A stretch of DNA of 64,000 nucleotides from Candidatus Siliceabacter maunaloa. Its GTDB lineage: Bacteria > Actinomycetota > Thermoleophilia > Solirubrobacterales > Solirubrobacteraceae. Every line of letters begins with the position of its first letter. Positions within the stretch are counted from its first letter, which is position 1. Location of the stretch: positions 1 to 64,000 of the forward strand of contig JANDLV010000015.1 in assembly GCA_024330185.1 (NCBI GenBank), read 5' to 3'. Made by a program: the position numbers and the translations under genes. Shown here piece after piece: positions 18,126 to 27,038 of the stretch. A model generated the notes under the pieces. The model saw only the letters and a program-made list of their open reading frames with translations. It was not told the DNA's origin and did not search any database.

Positions 18126-19342
18126 GCACGGTCGCGGGCCAGACCCTGGACGTCGCGAGCCAGTTCCCCGTCCTGGAGCGGAAGGGGCTGCACTACCTCG
18201 ACACGGCCGCGACGGCGCAGAAGCCGCTGGCCGTGATCGAGGCGATGGACGACCTGCTGCGCCACCACAACGCCTCGATCCATCGTGGTGTCTATCCCCT
18301 GGCCGTCGAGGCCACGGACCTCTTCGAGGGTGCGCGCGACCGCGCCGCCGCGTGGCTGGGCTCCACCTCCCGCGAGACGATCTTCACCAAGAACGCGACC
18401 GAGGCCATCAACCTCGTCGCGCACGCGTGGGGCGGGGCCAACCTGCGCGAGGGCGACCTCGTGGTGCTCACCCAGATGGAGCACCACTCCAACATCGTCC
18501 CGTGGCAGCTCGCCTGCCAGGCGGCGGGCGCCGAGCTGGCCTACGTGCCCATCGACGAGGAGGGCGAGCTGGTCCTCGACGCGCTCGACCCGCTGCTGGA
18601 GCGCGGGCCCAAGCTCGTCGGCGTCGTGCACGCCTCCAACGTGCTGGGGACGATCAACCCCGTCGAGGAGATCGTCCGCCGGGCGCACGCCGCCGGGGCC
18701 GCGGTGCTCGTGGACGGCACCCAGGCCGTGCCCCAGCTCCCCGTCGACCTGCGCGCGATCGACGCCGACTTCTACGTGTGGACGGCCCACAAGGCCTACG
18801 GCCCGACGGGGCTGGGCATCCTGCACGGCCGCGCCGAGGTGCTGGAGGCCATGCCGCCCTTCCTGGGCGGCGGGCACATGATCGCCTCGGTGGACTGGCA
18901 GGTGTCGCGCTACGCCGAGCTGCCCCACAAGTACGAGGCCGGCACCTCCCCGATCGCCGAGGCGGTCGGCATGGGCGCCGCCGTGGCCTGGCTCCAGGAC
19001 CTTGGCATGGAGCGCGTGCGCGCCCACGAGCACGAGCTGGTGGCCTATGCGCTGGAGCGCCTGGCCGGCGTCCCGTGCCTGCGCGTGTTCGGCCCGCCGA
19101 CCGCGGACCGGCGCGGCGCGGTCGTGTCGTTCGCCCTGGAGGGCGTGCACCCCCACGACGTGGCCGAGATCCTGGCCCGCGACGGCGTCTGCGTGCGCGC
19201 CGGCCACCACTGCGCCCAGCCGCTCATGCGGGTGCTCGGGGTGCCGGCCACCACGCGTGCATCGTTCGCCGTCCACAACAGCCGCGACGACGTCGACGCC
19301 CTCATCGACGGCCTGCACCGCGTGCGGGAGGTGTTCGCGTAA
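18122..19342 (+). CDS. sufS: Cysteine desulfurase SufS
   Basis: A 406-residue type II cysteine desulfurase. The PLP lysine is K224 in [10 protein letters not shown] and the persulfide-forming C364 lies in [18 protein letters not shown] and the [19 protein letters not shown] segment are typical of SufS. It provides sulfur to the SufU protein encoded next. The overlap with sufC indicates translational coupling. The usual SGHK at the PLP site is TAHK here, a conservative change. Confidence 0.97.
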   Translation: MSTVAGQTLDVASQFPVLERKGLHYLDTAATAQKPLAVIEAMDDLLRHHNASIHRGVYPLAVEATDLFEGARDRAAAWLGSTSRETIFTKNATEAINLVAHAWGGANLREGDLVVLTQMEHHSNIVPWQLACQAAGAELAYVPIDEEGELVLDALDPLLERGPKLVGVVHASNVLGTINPVEEIVRRAHAAGAAVLVDGTQAVPQLPVDLRAIDADFYVWTAHKAYGPTGLGILHGRAEVLEAMPPFLGGGHMIASVDWQVSRYAELPHKYEAGTSPIAEAVGMGAAVAWLQDLGMERVRAHEHELVAYALERLAGVPCLRVFGPPTADRRGAVVSFALEGVHPHDVAEILARDGVCVRAGHHCAQPLMRVLGVPATTRASFAVHNSRDDVDALIDGLHRVREVFA

Positions 19343-19370
19343 GTGATCCGTTCTGTGAGGACGGACCACT
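19342..19370 (+). other. Intra-operonic hairpin between sufS and sufU
   Basis: Starting at the last base of the sufS TAA, AGTG-a-TCCGT (19342-19351) pairs with ACGGA-c-CACT (19361-19370), with one internal mismatch and a nine-base loop. It ends one base before the sufU ATG. It could adjust sufU expression by attenuation, RNA processing or occlusion of the sufU start. No T-run follows, so complete termination is unlikely. Confidence 0.5.
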
Positions 19371-19371
19371 G

Positions 19372-19833
19372 ATGGACGACCTCTACCGCGAGGAGATCCT
19401 CGAGCACTACAAGCGCCCGCACCACTGGAGCCCGCCCCTCCCCGAGCTCGAGCACCACGATCTCGCCTTCGAGGACAACAACCCGCTGTGCGGTGACGAG
19501 CTGCGGGTGGAGATCGCCACCGCCGCGGACGGCACCATCGAGGATCTGCGCTTCTCCGGCCACGGCTGCGCGATCAGCCAGGCCGCGGCCTCCATGGCGT
19601 CCGACGAGGTCAAGGGCATGAAGATCCACGACCTCCTGCGCTTGGACCGCTCCTTCGTCACCGACCTCTTGGGCATCGACATCTCCGCCACGCGCATGAA
19701 GTGCGCGCTGCTGTCCCTCAAGGTCCTCAAGTCCGCCGGCCTGGGCGCCAGCGTCGACTGGGAGGCCGACACGCCCGCCTCCGCCGCCGAGGCGGGCGGC
19801 GACCAGCCCGTGCAGGCCGCCGAGGATCTTTAG
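19372..19833 (+). CDS. sufU: Fe-S assembly/sulfur transfer protein SufU
   Basis: A 153-residue IscU-fold protein with the zinc/sulfur ligands C40 and D42 (NPLCGD), C66 (GHGCAIS) and C111 (RMKCALL). SufU proteins of Gram-positive type act as zinc-dependent sulfur acceptors from SufS rather than as scaffolds. It ends in an acidic tail of about 25 residues ([10 protein letters not shown]...). No ribosome-binding site is obvious because the preceding hairpin occupies the region. Confidence 0.95.
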   Translation: MDDLYREEILEHYKRPHHWSPPLPELEHHDLAFEDNNPLCGDELRVEIATAADGTIEDLRFSGHGCAISQAAASMASDEVKGMKIHDLLRLDRSFVTDLLGIDISATRMKCALLSLKVLKSAGLGASVDWEADTPASAAEAGGDQPVQAAEDL

Positions 19834-19867
19834 GGCGGGCACGGGCTGGTGCTCGCCGGCCGCCCGT

Positions 19868-20230
19868 TCAGGGGGAGATCAGCTCGACCTCGGGGAAGTA
19901 CGTGCGATAGCGGGCGGCGTCGCGGGTGAGGAGCGTCAGGTTGTCGATCTCGGCGTGGGCGACCTGCGCGCCCTGCGCGAACAACTCGTGGCTGGCGGTC
20001 AGCGGGATCCGCAACCCCGGCGTGAGCAGGTCGTCGTGAAACCGCTCGACGTACTCCGGGTGCGCCGTCAGCGCGGCGATGTAGGCGAACACGTCGACGC
20101 CGGTGATGGCGATGGCGAAGCGTGAGGCGAGGGCTTCGAGCAGGCCGGGGAGGACGTTCGGCCGGCTCCCCTCGCTGTCGAGCCAGAGCGGAAACGTGCG
20201 ACCTCCGAAGCTCCCGCGGTGGTGGTCCAC
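19868..20230 (-). pseudogene. Chimeric fragment: type ISP restriction enzyme joined to PIN-toxin C-terminus
   Basis: A 120-codon open frame with two unrelated halves. Residues 1-88 (HHRGSFGGRTFPLW, PNVLPGLLEAL, DVFAYIAALTAHPEYVERF, LTPGLRIPLTA) match the C-terminal part of type ISP restriction-modification enzymes, which normally exceed 1000 residues. Residues 89-120 (QVAHAEIDNLTLLTRDAARY, YFPEVELISP) match the C-terminus of VapC-like PIN toxins. The join is in frame, so a deletion appears to have fused the remains of two neighbouring genes. Neither half could be active: no nuclease, helicase, methylase or complete PIN acidic site is present. No partner antitoxin is visible. Confidence 0.75.
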
Positions 20231-20399
20231 CGCATGCTCAGCTTCGAGCCAGGCGGCCGGTCAGCCGCCGTGGGTGTCGTGCGCGTGGGCTGGGCTGGCT
20301 GACGCGTCGCGTGTGAGGACATCAGCCGGATGTGGGGGGCCGAACGTCGTGCGGCTCGGCCCTAGAGATGGCATGGGTCGCGGGTCTACGATGGCGGGC

Positions 20400-20960
20400 A
20401 TGGCGGTTGCACAGCGCATGACGGCTGAGCAGTTCAAGGCCGCGTTCCCGGAGGACACGCACCCCCACGTTCAGCTCATCGCGGGAGAGGTCGTCGTGAA
20501 CCAGCCGGGGTTCTTGCACCAGCAGATCGCGACGAGACTGCTCGTCGCGCTCAACATCTGGACCGACGCCGAGCCAGGGCGTGGTGTGGCCGTCATGCCG
20601 CTCAACATCGTGCTTGACGACGAGAACGTCTACGCGCCCGACATCCTCTGGTACCCAAAGGCGCGAGCGCCGTCGCACGATGACCGCCCTCCCTATCCCG
20701 TTCCCGACCTCGCGGTCGAGGTCCGGTCCCCCTCGACGTGGCGCTACGACGTCGGGGTCAAGCGGCAGGTCTACGAGGATCACGGCCTGCGGGAGCTGTG
20801 GCTCGTCGACACCGACGCCGGCAGCGTGCTCGTCTTCCGCCGCCCGGAGCCCGCGGCGGCGCGATTCGACGTGAGCCTCGAGCTCGAGGGAGGGGAGGCG
20901 CTCGCCTCGCCGCTCCTACCGGGTTTCGCGCTGGAGCTCGCCGAGCTGTTCGCGCGGTAG
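20400..20960 (+). CDS. Uma2-family PD-(D/E)XK endonuclease-like protein
   Basis: A 186-residue protein starting MAVAQRMTAEQFKAAFPED (ATG 20391 is an in-frame alternative). The PD-(D/E)XK core is present: VQLIAGEVVV, APDILWYP, LAVEVRSPSTWRYD and K in VKRQVYEDHG, then ELWLVDTDAGSVLVFRR. Uma2 proteins are numerous in cyanobacteria and some actinobacteria and have no settled role. It lies with the restriction/PIN fragment in a patch that separates the two suf units. Confidence 0.82.
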   Translation: MAVAQRMTAEQFKAAFPEDTHPHVQLIAGEVVVNQPGFLHQQIATRLLVALNIWTDAEPGRGVAVMPLNIVLDDENVYAPDILWYPKARAPSHDDRPPYPVPDLAVEVRSPSTWRYDVGVKRQVYEDHGLRELWLVDTDAGSVLVFRRPEPAAARFDVSLELEGGEALASPLLPGFALELAELFAR

Positions 20961-21006
20961 CACCCTGTCGGCCTGACCCGGCGCAGCCGCGGCCCCCCCG
21001 ACCGGG

Positions 21007-21031
21007 TAGAATCCGACCACAGCGATCGGAT
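21007..21031 (+). promoter_or_regulatory. Promoter and 21-bp operator of the rieske-sufBD unit
   Basis: A -10-like TAGAAT (21007-21012) runs into a 21-bp palindrome, ATCCGACC...TCGGAT, at 21011-21031. Its arms pair at positions 1-6, 8 and 10 of 10. It shares the length and the complete left arm ATCCGACC with the operator at 16804-16824. The palindrome ends exactly at the base before the ATG, so bound regulator would cover the start site and the beginning of the message. Inferred to be a second site of the Rrf2 regulator. Confidence 0.65.
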
Positions 21032-21352
21032 ATGCCCGAGACCATCGACATCTGCCCCGTCAACGACCTGCCGCCCGGCGCCATGCGCACCGTGGAGTGG
21101 GAGGACGTCGAGATCATGGTGGTCAACTGCAACGGCGAGCTGCTGGCCATGGAGGATCGCTGCTCCCACGACGACGGGCCGCTCGCGGAGGGGGAGATCG
21201 ACCACGCGACCTGTAGCGTGGAGTGTCCCCGTCACGGTGCGCGGTTCGACCTGCGCACCGGGAAGCCCCAGACCCTGCCCGCCTACGTACCCATCGAGAC
21301 CTTTCCCGTCCTGATCGAGGACGACGTCATCAAGCTGGAGGTCGATTCGTGA
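21032..21352 (+). CDS. Rieske-type [2Fe-2S] ferredoxin of the SUF cluster
   Basis: A 106-residue Rieske-fold protein with ligands C44-S-H46 (RCSHDDGPL) and C65-P-R-H68 ([10 protein letters not shown]). It resembles the non-haem-iron-oxygenase ferredoxin subunits often found inside actinobacterial suf operons. An electron donor in Fe-S assembly or an accessory carrier are both possible. About 160 bases separate it from sufB. Confidence 0.92.
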   Translation: MPETIDICPVNDLPPGAMRTVEWEDVEIMVVNCNGELLAMEDRCSHDDGPLAEGEIDHATCSVECPRHGARFDLRTGKPQTLPAYVPIETFPVLIEDDVIKLEVDS

Positions 21353-21515
21353 CCCCTCCGGCGGATGGCGCACCGTTCCAGCGGGCGACAACCGTCGCAT
21401 GGCGGCGTCCTCGCTCGGGGCCAGGCCTGCGGCCTTGTCCCCTCACTGCGTCCTTGCCCTGCTCGGTTCTCCCCTCGCTGGACCGGCACTCCACCCACCG
21501 GAGGAATCACTGACC

Positions 21516-22949
21516 ATGGCCACGCCCGAAGTCCTAGAAGAGCAGAAGTCCCTGCAGGGGATCAACGCCGACTACACCGAGCGCTACGGCTTCCACGACG
21601 CCGAGAACTACCTGTACAAGGCGCCCAAGGGGATCAACCGCGAGATCGTCGAGAAGATCTCGGAGTTCAAGAGCGAGCCGCAGTGGATGCGCGACTTCCG
21701 CCTCAAGGCGCTGGATCAGTTCTTCGCGCGCATCATGCCCACCTGGGGCTCACCGTTCCTGGCCCAGGTGGACTTCGACAACATCCACTACTTCGTCCGC
21801 GCCTCCGAGCGGCCCGAGCGCTCCTGGGACGACGTGCCCGAGGACGTCAAGAAGACCTTCGACCGCCTGGGCATCCCGGAGGCCGAGCGCAACTTCCTGG
21901 CCGGCGTGGGCGCGCAGTACGAGTCCGAGGTCGTCTACCACCAGGTCAACGAGGAGCTCGAGAAGCAGGGCGTGATCTTCACGGACATGGACACCGCCCT
22001 GCGCGAGCACGAGGATCTCGTGCGCGAGTACTTCGCCACCCTCATCCCCTCCAACGACAACAAGCTGGCCGCGCTCAACAGCGCCGTGTGGTCGGGCGGC
22101 TCGTTCGTCTACGTGCCCCCGGGCGTGCACGTCGAGATGCCGCTGCAGGCCTACTTCCGCATCAACACGGAGAACATGGGTCAGTTCGAGCGCACGCTGA
22201 TCATCGCCGACGAGGGCTCCTACGTGCACTACGTCGAGGGCTGCACCGCGCCGACCTACAGCTCGGACTCGCTGCACTCCGCGGTGGTCGAGCTGATCGC
22301 CAAGCCCGGCGCGCGGATCCGCTACACGACCGTGCAGAACTGGTCGAACAACGTGTTCAACCTGGTCACCAAGCGGGCCGAGGCCCAGCGCGACGCCACC
22401 GTCGAGTGGGTCGACTGCAACCTGGGCTCCAAGCTGACCATGAAGTACCCGTCGGTCTACCTGACCGGCGAGCGCGCCCACGGCGAGATCCTGTCCATCG
22501 CCTTCGCCGGCGAGGGTCAGCACCAGGACGCGGGCGGCAAGATCATCCACGCCGCGCCCGACACGACCTCGAACATCTTCGCCAAGTCGATCTCCAAGGA
22601 CGGCGGGCGATCGAGCTACCGCGGGCTGCTCGAGGTGGCCAAGGGCGCCGAGCGCTCGCGCTCCAAGGTGGTCTGCGACGCGCTGCTGCTCGACGACGCC
22701 TCGCGCACCGACACCTACCCGACCATCCGCATCGGCGAGGACGACGTGGACGTCGGCCACGAGGCCAGCGTCACCAAGGTCGGCGAGGAGCAGCTCTTCT
22801 ACCTCCAGTCCCACGGGCTGAACGAGGAGGAGGCCGGGAAGCTCATCGTCAACGGCTTCATCGAGCCGATCGTCAAGGAGCTGCCGATGGAGTACGCGGT
22901 CGAGATGAACCGCCTGATCGAATTGCAAATGGAGGGGAGCATTGGCTAG
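21516..22949 (+). CDS. sufB: Fe-S scaffold protein SufB
   Basis: A 477-residue SufB with family segments [58 protein letters not shown] and the C-terminal [20 protein letters not shown]. Conserved Cys residues for sulfur or cluster handling are present in the EGC and VVC contexts. It forms SufBC2D with SufC and SufD. ATG 21516 has GGAGG upstream. The preceding 160 bases contain no gene; they hold several GC-rich inverted repeats of uncertain meaning. Confidence 0.97.
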   Translation: MATPEVLEEQKSLQGINADYTERYGFHDAENYLYKAPKGINREIVEKISEFKSEPQWMRDFRLKALDQFFARIMPTWGSPFLAQVDFDNIHYFVRASERPERSWDDVPEDVKKTFDRLGIPEAERNFLAGVGAQYESEVVYHQVNEELEKQGVIFTDMDTALREHEDLVREYFATLIPSNDNKLAALNSAVWSGGSFVYVPPGVHVEMPLQAYFRINTENMGQFERTLIIADEGSYVHYVEGCTAPTYSSDSLHSAVVELIAKPGARIRYTTVQNWSNNVFNLVTKRAEAQRDATVEWVDCNLGSKLTMKYPSVYLTGERAHGEILSIAFAGEGQHQDAGGKIIHAAPDTTSNIFAKSISKDGGRSSYRGLLEVAKGAERSRSKVVCDALLLDDASRTDTYPTIRIGEDDVDVGHEASVTKVGEEQLFYLQSHGLNEEEAGKLIVNGFIEPIVKELPMEYAVEMNRLIELQMEGSIG

Positions 22950-24216
22950 TCCCGCCGACGCGCCCGCGACCACCGAGCCCGCCTTCCTGATCGACCGTCG
23001 CCGTCGCGGCGAGGAGCTCGTCGCGACCCTGGAGCTGCCGCAGTTCCGCCGGGAGCCCGGCTGGGAGTTCACCTCGCTCAAGGGGCTGGACCTCGACGCC
23101 TACGCGCCGGTGGCCGGCGGCGACCTGTCGCTCGCCGAGGAGACCCCCCTCGCGGTGCGCCCGTCCGGCCAGGCGGTGGCCCTCACCCAGGTCGACGGCG
23201 CCTTCGCGCCCGCGCCCGACATGCCCGGCGAGGGGCCGCTGGTGATGCCGCTCAGCGCGGCGGTGGAGAGCCACCCCGAGCTCGTCGAGCCCCACCTGGG
23301 GTCGGTCGTCGACGCCGAGGATCCCTTCGTCGCCCGCAACGAGGCCAACTGGCTGGGCGGTGCGTTCGTCTACGTGCCGCGCAACATGAAGGTCGAGGCT
23401 CCCATCAGCCTGCGTGCCATCCAGGCCGCGGCCGGCGGCGCCATGCACTGGCGCGTGCTCATCGTGTTGGAGGAGGGCGCCCAGGCAGAGGTGTGGGACC
23501 AGTACGTCACCGCCCGTGGCGACGGCGACGGGCAGCTCTTCAGCACGGTCACCGAGCTGGTGGTCGGCCAGAACGCGACCCTGCGCTACGTCTGTGCCCA
23601 GGGGCTGGGCGAGAAGGCGTGGATCTTCGGCAATCAGCGCGCGACCGTCGACCGCGACGGCACGCTGGACTGGGTCGTGCTGGGCTTCGGCGCCGGCAAC
23701 GGCCGCGTGGCCCAGGAGACCGACCTGCGCGGGCCCGGAGCCCACGGCAAGGTCACCGGCGCCTACGCGACGCACGGCCGCCAGCACCTGGACTTCGCCA
23801 CCACGCAGGAGCACGCGTCGGCCGACACCACGTCCGACCTGGCCTTCCGCGGCATCCTCGACGGCCGCTCGAGCACGGTGTGGAGCGGCATGATCCAGGT
23901 CGACGAGCACGCCCAGCGCATCGACGCCTTCCAGGAGTCGCGCAACCTGCTGCTGAGCAAGCGCGCTCACGCCGACGCCATCCCGGGCCTGGAGATCCTG
24001 GCCAACGACGTGCGCTGCACGCACGCGGCGGCCATCGCCCAGATCGATCCCGAGCAGGTCTTCTACCTGCGCTCGCGAGGGCTGCGCGACCCTGCGGCCA
24101 GGCGCATGGTCATCGAGGGCTTCCTCCACGCCGTCGTGGAGCGTTTCGAGGAGGGCGACTTCCGCGAAGCGCTGGCCGCCGCCCTCGATCACCGCCTCGA
24201 GCAGATCCTGGGCTAG
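22942..24216 (+). CDS. sufD: Fe-S assembly protein SufD
   Basis: A 424-residue SufD starting at TTG 22942, overlapping the end of sufB by eight bases with GGAGGGG as ribosome-binding site. Typical segments are [20 protein letters not shown] near the N-terminus, [17 protein letters not shown], and the C-terminal [19 protein letters not shown] with YLRSRGL. It completes the SufBCD scaffold; length is normal. Confidence 0.96.
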   Translation: MASPADAPATTEPAFLIDRRRRGEELVATLELPQFRREPGWEFTSLKGLDLDAYAPVAGGDLSLAEETPLAVRPSGQAVALTQVDGAFAPAPDMPGEGPLVMPLSAAVESHPELVEPHLGSVVDAEDPFVARNEANWLGGAFVYVPRNMKVEAPISLRAIQAAAGGAMHWRVLIVLEEGAQAEVWDQYVTARGDGDGQLFSTVTELVVGQNATLRYVCAQGLGEKAWIFGNQRATVDRDGTLDWVVLGFGAGNGRVAQETDLRGPGAHGKVTGAYATHGRQHLDFATTQEHASADTTSDLAFRGILDGRSSTVWSGMIQVDEHAQRIDAFQESRNLLLSKRAHADAIPGLEILANDVRCTHAAAIAQIDPEQVFYLRSRGLRDPAARRMVIEGFLHAVVERFEEGDFREALAAALDHRLEQILG

Positions 24217-24222
24217 ACGCCC

Positions 24223-24762
24223 ATGCGGCTGCCCGCGGCGGCCCTGGCCGCTCTCGTCGTGGTGATCGTCGTGGTCGAGGGCATCCTCGCCCTCGAGCCG
24301 CCGACCCTGTTCCTGGGCGCGGCGGACTGGACAGGGCACCTGGCCACGACGGCGATCATCGTCGCCGCCATCCCCCGCCCGCTGCCCCGCGCGCTGGTCA
24401 TCGGCGCCTTCGCGGCCCTGCTCATAGACCTCGACCACATCCCCGACCTGCTCGCCGACGAGGGGATCAACGCGCAGACGCCGCGGCCGGTCACGCACTC
24501 GCTGCTGACCGTGCTGGCCATCGGCGCCATCGCCGCGGCGGTGCGCGCCCGTCTGCCGCGCTACGGCGACTTCGCCCTGGGCGTGGCCATCGGGGTGCCG
24601 ATGCACCTCCTGCGCGACGTCTTCGTCGGCCCGGGGGTCGCCCTTCTGGCACCGCTGTACGGAGGTGTCGTCGAGGGCCCCTTCCTCCTCTACCTAGCGG
24701 GCCTCATCTTCGTCGCCCTCTACGCGGCGCTGCGCCCGCGTCCGGTACAACGCCGCGCATGA
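24223..24762 (+). CDS. DUF457/YdjM-like membrane protein, putative metal-dependent hydrolase
   Basis: A 179-residue protein with four to five hydrophobic segments. Family motifs are LLIDLDHIPDLL near residues 66-77 and RPVTHSLL near 90, whose Asp and His residues make the putative metal site; MHLLRD follows. No activity is established for the family. It starts six bases after sufD and its stop overlaps the next gene (ATGA), so it may be read from the suf promoter, though a functional link is not implied. Confidence 0.8.
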   Translation: MRLPAAALAALVVVIVVVEGILALEPPTLFLGAADWTGHLATTAIIVAAIPRPLPRALVIGAFAALLIDLDHIPDLLADEGINAQTPRPVTHSLLTVLAIGAIAAAVRARLPRYGDFALGVAIGVPMHLLRDVFVGPGVALLAPLYGGVVEGPFLLYLAGLIFVALYAALRPRPVQRRA

Positions 24763-25889
24763 CCGACGCCTGGGTCGCCGAGCACGCCGGGCGGATCGCC
24801 GCGCGCGCCGAGCGGGAGCTCGAGGCGCTGGTGGCCGTCTCCTCGCCCTCGGGCGACGTGCGCGGCGCCGAGGAGGCCATTTCCGTGGCCTGCGCGCTGC
24901 TGCCCGAGGAGGCGCAGATCCAACGCGTGCCCTGCTCGTCGCCCGACCACGCCGACGACCTCATAGCGCGCCTGCGTGGCACCGGCACGCGGCGCATCGT
25001 GCTGCTGGGCCACGTCGACACCGTCGTGGCCCACGACGCCCACCGCCCCCTGCGCCACGAGGAGGGCCGGCTCGTCGGCTCGGGCTCCATCGACATGAAG
25101 GCGGGCGACGTCCTGGCCCTCGGCGTGCTCCGCGCGCTGGCGGCGCAGCCTCACCGCTTCGCCGAGGTCGCGCTGGTGCTCGTCGTCGACGAGGAGTGGC
25201 GCATCGGCCCGTTCGCCCACGTCGACCGCTTCGCCGGCTGGGACGCGTGCCTGTGCTTCGAGGCCGGCCAGCACACGCCCGAGGGCCAGGACGCCGTGGT
25301 GGTCAGGCGCAAGGCGGCCGGCACGCTGCGGGTGGAGGCCCACGGGCGCTCCGCGCACTCCGGCTCGGCGCCCCAGCGCGGGCGCAACGCGCTGCTGGCG
25401 CTCGCGGACGCCGCCCGACGCATCGCCGACCAGCACGATCCCGAGGGGCCGCTGCGCCTGACCGCGGTGCCCACCGTGATGACCGTGGGCGACGCGTTCA
25501 ACGTCGTACCCGCCAATGGCGCGCTGACCTGTGACCTGCGTGCCGACGCGCTGCGCGCGTTCGACGCGGTGCTCGCCGCGATCCCCGAGGAGGTCGACGA
25601 GGTGCGACTCGAGCCGGTGCTCCAGCGCCAGTGGCCGGGGATGGACGCCCGCGAGGTCACGGCTGAGCTCCTGGTGGCCGCGGGTGAGCGCCTGGGGCGC
25701 CCGATCGTGTGGGCCGACCGCGGCGGGGCCAGCGACGCCAGCTACTTCGCGCCCGCCGTCCCGCTCACGGTCGACGGCCTGGGGCCCCGGGGCGGTGGCG
25801 CCCACGCGCCCCACGAGTTCGTGGATCCGGCCTCGCTGCACCCTCGCGCCGAGGTCGCCCTCGCGCTCGTGGCGGCGCTCACGACGTGA
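24759..25889 (+). CDS. M20-family metallopeptidase (glutamate carboxypeptidase-like)
   Basis: A 376-residue zinc peptidase with GHVDTVV, the bridging Asp in GSIDMKAGD, the catalytic Glu region DEEWRIGP and the C-terminal zinc ligand region DRGGASDASYFAP...GGGAHAPHEFV. The dimerisation domain starts at RKAAGTLRVEAHGRSAHSG. It is closest to carboxypeptidase G2 or ArgE/DapE-type aminoacylases; the substrate is unknown. Coupled to the preceding DUF457 gene by an ATGA overlap. Confidence 0.9.
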   Translation: MTDAWVAEHAGRIAARAERELEALVAVSSPSGDVRGAEEAISVACALLPEEAQIQRVPCSSPDHADDLIARLRGTGTRRIVLLGHVDTVVAHDAHRPLRHEEGRLVGSGSIDMKAGDVLALGVLRALAAQPHRFAEVALVLVVDEEWRIGPFAHVDRFAGWDACLCFEAGQHTPEGQDAVVVRRKAAGTLRVEAHGRSAHSGSAPQRGRNALLALADAARRIADQHDPEGPLRLTAVPTVMTVGDAFNVVPANGALTCDLRADALRAFDAVLAAIPEEVDEVRLEPVLQRQWPGMDAREVTAELLVAAGERLGRPIVWADRGGASDASYFAPAVPLTVDGLGPRGGGAHAPHEFVDPASLHPRAEVALALVAALTT

Positions 25890-25902
25890 TGGCAGGAAGT
25901 CC

Positions 25903-25925
25903 TGCACGGTGAAAGGGCTCGTGCA
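25903..25925 (+). terminator. Small hairpin after the M20 peptidase gene
   Basis: TGCACG (25903-25908) pairs with CGTGCA (25920-25925) around an 11-base loop, 13 bases after the stop. Another palindrome (GCAGGA/TCCTGC) directly precedes it. No T-run; terminator assignment rests on position, ahead of the independent riboswitch-controlled gene. Confidence 0.4.
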
Positions 25926-25956
25926 CGGGCGCCGATCAGTTCGCTAGTCTCCCCGC

Positions 25957-26121
25957 GCATCAAGACCTGCCGAGTTCCCGCCGTCCAGGCGGCGGGGAGC
26001 GGGGGACCCAGTGGCCGGCCTGAAGAAGGTCGACAGGGGCGAATCGTCATCCCCAGTGACGTAGCGCTGCTCGTTCAGCGCGAGCCCGTCAGCTAACCCC
26101 GCAGGCTCCAGAACGAGAGGA
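25957..26121 (+). promoter_or_regulatory. c-di-AMP riboswitch (ydaO-yuaA class)
   Basis: The 5' leader of the NlpC/P60 gene contains the ordered conserved blocks of the ydaO-yuaA RNA. They are CCGAGTTCCCGC with its pairing partner GGCGGGGAGCGGGGGACCCA (26001-26010 is GGGGGACCCA), then AGGGGCGAATC around 26036-26045. The highly conserved GAGCCCGTCAGCTAACC follows (26082-26098), then CGCAGGCTC and GAGAGGA. The pseudo-symmetric ligand sites lie in these blocks. In actinobacteria this RNA commonly precedes secreted cell-wall hydrolases, and c-di-AMP binding turns expression off. It ends about ten bases before the start codon, so control of initiation or of an overlapping terminator are both possible. 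Confidence 0.93.
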
Positions 26122-26130
26122 ACGCCGTCC

Positions 26131-26946
26131 GTGACACGTCTGTCCCGCCTGCTGCCCGTACCGGCGCTCGCCGCCGTCCTGCTGGCCCTGCCCGTCTCGC
26201 CCGCGCAGGCCAACCACGACGAGGACCACCACTGCACGCCCGACACACGCGGCGCGCTCGGTGAACGCTGGCCGCTGGGCAGCGGCGACGATGGTCAGGA
26301 CGTCCGCGTCCTGCAGGACTTCCTCAACCAGCTCGGCGACGACCTGAGCATCGACGGCCAGTTCGGCCCCGTCACCAAGGAGGCTGTCGACGGGTGGAAG
26401 TCGGCCGCCGGGCGCGAGCAGGACGGCCGGATGACCTGCGGCGACATCCGAGTCCTGCGCGAGGCCATCGCCGGCGTGCCCGAGGAGGGCGGGGACGACG
26501 AGGGTCCCACCCCCGGCGACGCTCCCCGGGGCGAGCAGGCCCGCCTCACCGAGGATGGCCTCGCGGTGGCTCCGGCGGGCGCGCCCGAGAAGGTCAAGCA
26601 GATCATCGCCGCGGGCAACGAGATCGCCACCAAGCCCTACGAGTACGGCGGCGGCCACGGCGGGAACTGGGACGACGACGGCTACGACTGCTCCGGCTCG
26701 GTCTCCTACGCGCTGTACAAGGCCGGCCTCATGGAGAGCTCGATGCCCTCCGGCGGCTTCATGGACTGGGAGCAGCCCGGAGAGGGCGACTGGGTGACGG
26801 TCTACGCCCACGAGGGCCACATGTACATGGTCGTGGCCGGCCTGCGCTTCGACACCAGCGGGCGCGAGGGGACCGGCGACTCGCGCTGGCAGGAGGAGAT
26901 GCGCGACCCCGACGCCTACGAGGTCCGCCACCTGGAGGGCCTGTAG
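26131..26946 (+). CDS. Secreted NlpC/P60 cell-wall hydrolase with peptidoglycan-binding domain
   Basis: A 271-residue protein from GTG 26131. Residues 1-27 are a signal peptide ending in SPAQA. A PG_binding_1 domain spans about 49-92 (LGSGDDGQDVRVLQDFLNQL, DGQFGPVTKEAV). An acidic linker leads to an NlpC/P60 domain from about 155, with catalytic C187 in YDCSGSVSYAL and H230 in HEGHMYMVV. It should cleave peptide stems of peptidoglycan outside the membrane. Expression is governed by the c-di-AMP riboswitch in its leader, linking wall turnover to osmotic or envelope signalling. Confidence 0.93.
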   Translation: MTRLSRLLPVPALAAVLLALPVSPAQANHDEDHHCTPDTRGALGERWPLGSGDDGQDVRVLQDFLNQLGDDLSIDGQFGPVTKEAVDGWKSAAGREQDGRMTCGDIRVLREAIAGVPEEGGDDEGPTPGDAPRGEQARLTEDGLAVAPAGAPEKVKQIIAAGNEIATKPYEYGGGHGGNWDDDGYDCSGSVSYALYKAGLMESSMPSGGFMDWEQPGEGDWVTVYAHEGHMYMVVAGLRFDTSGREGTGDSRWQEEMRDPDAYEVRHLEGL

Positions 26947-27038
26947 CCACCGGCGGCCCGCACGGGCCGACGCCCGACGAGGAGGCGCTGGCCTCCGACG
27001 TCGCGGCCCACATCACCGACGGCCAGCGCGTCGAGCGC

